NCBI GenBank assembly: GCA_030867875.1
Contig: JAOWCC010001634.1
Coordinates: forward strand, 38,831,403 to 38,895,402
From: Actinernus sp. WN-2022
Taxonomy: Eukaryota; Cnidaria; Anthozoa; Actiniaria; Actinernidae
Length of the DNA stretch: 64,000 bases
Direction of reading: 5' to 3'
In this document: in pieces, positions 62,695 to 64,000 of the stretch
Layout of the letters: each line of letters begins with the position of its first letter
How positions within the stretch are numbered: position 1 is the first letter of the stretch
The notes under the pieces: model-generated
Told to the model about the DNA's origin: nothing
Seen by the model: only the letters and a program-made list of their open reading frames with translations
Database searches by the model: none
Made by a program: the position numbers and the translations under genes

Positions 62695-63045
62695 TACGTA
62701 CCCAGTATTCACAAATGCGTTTTTCTGTTTGAATAGTTTATCCACATGTACAGGAAACATCATCATTTGCACGCAAGAGATTGTCGACATTAGTGATCTT
62801 GTGAAATTTGGGTGATGCAGCTTAAAAGGCAATGAAGTTACAGCCATTTGAAATTAGAGAGATTTGTATGAGAAAAACAACTGAGGCCTTTCAGCTTTCA
62901 TGTTTTTTCTGCACTTGAATGCCTATATCTCAACAGCAATTCTCCACATTGCTCTAAAACTGAACACAGGATTACTAGTTGTAATGTAATCTTTCATGTG
63001 GTAGCATTAGATTCCCTCTACAAATTAATCTTCCAAATTATGAAA
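62695..63045 (+). repeat. Diverged direct repeat shared with 32385-32715
   Basis: Same order of words: AGTTTATCCACATGTACAGG, AGCCATTTGAAATTAGAGAG, TGTATGAGAAAAACAACTGA, TCAACAGCAATTCTCCA. By eye about 75-80 percent similar. Confidence 0.75.
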
Positions 63046-64000
63046 ATTAGAAGGCGGCCATTATCAATCGTCTATAGCGAAAGTACCATCACATTAAGGG
63101 AGCTATGTTGCGCATGTCTGGAGTCAATGTGGCTAGCAGTCTCCTCCCTCAATGCTTGATTGAAATAAGACGCAATATTTTCCTTTCAGATTACATCTGT
63201 ACACATTTTGTTAGTCATTTTTCAGGAGCACCCATCGGCCTCTTTCGGCTAAATATCTGTTCAGATGAAAAAGGTTGTCTATATTTTTCTGTAATTGGAA
63301 AACGTAGGCTAAAATTTTCGAAATTTTCTTAAATTTGCGAGTACAGATATTTTGGGCTATAATTTTCGGAACATCGGCGGAATACAGAAAAATATGAATA
63401 TGTTCTTGATGCTCGCCTAAAATTTTCGTAAAAATCGGTCAATTTCAATACGCTTTTCGATTTCTCGAATATCGCAAAACGTCAAAACATTTTCAGGTCA
63501 CATGTTAGTGAATGCGGAGTATTTCGAAACACCTGAGATTTTCAGATGCAGTTTCTTCCCATGTCAGATTCGATAACCAATTTACAGCCCCTAGAAGTTT
63601 CGGTGTAATCAATGAAAGTTAAGATTCTGAGAAAAAAGGTACCTAAAATTTTCTGTAACTGATCGACAATTCAAAATGTCAGAACCGATCTTATGAGACT
63701 CTCTTAGTTCCCCTAGGTTAACCGAACAGATAAAATGGAAACTACCCACCCACCCCTCCATTGGATATGTATCGTTCTATTAATGCACTAGTCAATTGAA
63801 ACTCCGGCCCTCCGACCCACGGGACATAGCGGGGAATGTAACATTTATACAGTGTTACATTTTTACCTTTTCCCCGCCCATCGGGGACAGTTGGCTGTTA
63901 CAATACCCGCCCCTATGGCCCCGGTATGTGCATCAGAATTTTCAATTGGGAGGAGGCATTGATAAATTGAATATACATAAGCTTCAATCTGTTGCTCCAT
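63046..64000. other. Right edge: repetitive non-coding DNA
   Basis: CTAAAATTTTCG recurs several times (63305-63660). A small palindrome GTAACATTTATACAGTGTTAC lies at about 63838-63858. No exon recognised. Confidence 0.4.

Overview
The window is animal genomic DNA, most likely from an anthozoan cnidarian and probably a stony coral. This is inferred from AT-rich, repeat-dense sequence, GT-AG introns, tRNA-derived SINEs, CR1/L2-like LINE ends, many short foldback DNA elements and hammerhead-ribozyme repeats. Species cannot be told from the sequence. No bacterial-type operons, CRISPR arrays or canonical free-standing RNA genes were seen.

Two spliced host genes can be read, both on the minus strand. 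(1) From 22891 down to 1051 lie twelve phase-consistent exons of a sodium/solute symporter of the SLC5 (SGLT-like) family. They encode about 542 residues from the initiator Met to the late transmembrane segments; the last roughly 100-140 residues are not visible and should lie beyond the left edge. (2) From about 59338 down to 32008 lie scattered exons of a secreted, probably GPI-anchored protein: a possible signal-peptide exon, a PAN/apple-domain exon, then exons built from a repeated six-cysteine module. Two of these are both exactly 282 nt and share intron phases, and a terminal exon ends in a hydrophobic GPI-type tail. At least one connecting exon between 56 kb and 39 kb was not found.

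The rest is mostly mobile and repetitive DNA. The most notable part is 46270-47651, a head-to-tail array of a 513-bp unit. Each unit carries, on the minus strand, a hammerhead self-cleaving ribozyme with a minimal palindromic stem III, the signature of a metazoan retrozyme with a 513-nt circular RNA stage. A diverged solo copy (about 23900-24565) has been split by a tRNA-derived SINE, and the intact array supplies the empty-site sequence. Other structures are: an eightfold 46-bp amplification of a tRNA-like SINE head (2898-3265); a 1.3-kb TA-flanked element whose 201-bp inverted ends each carry a tRNA-like sequence (15275-16578); a perfect 128-bp palindrome (16658-16785); a 2-kb foldback with minisatellite arms (20558-22533); LINE fragments at 17.5-18.7, 25.4-26.0, 50.2-50.8 and 60.8-61.4 kb; and tandem arrays with 39-bp (7.5 kb) and 27-bp (45.1 kb) periods.

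Several non-autonomous families recur here and are lettered in the entries: A (ends CATCAAATATTTTCTCTCG), B (GGCGGCCATGTTGGATGACA hairpins), C (CACGTGACTGTTTCC with TTTCTAAAAC), D (AATAGACC...CAGCTTGCCTGTTTGTTG), E (AACAATTAGAC...GGGCTACGAGT) and F (hairpins ending AGCCTGC or AGCCGGC).
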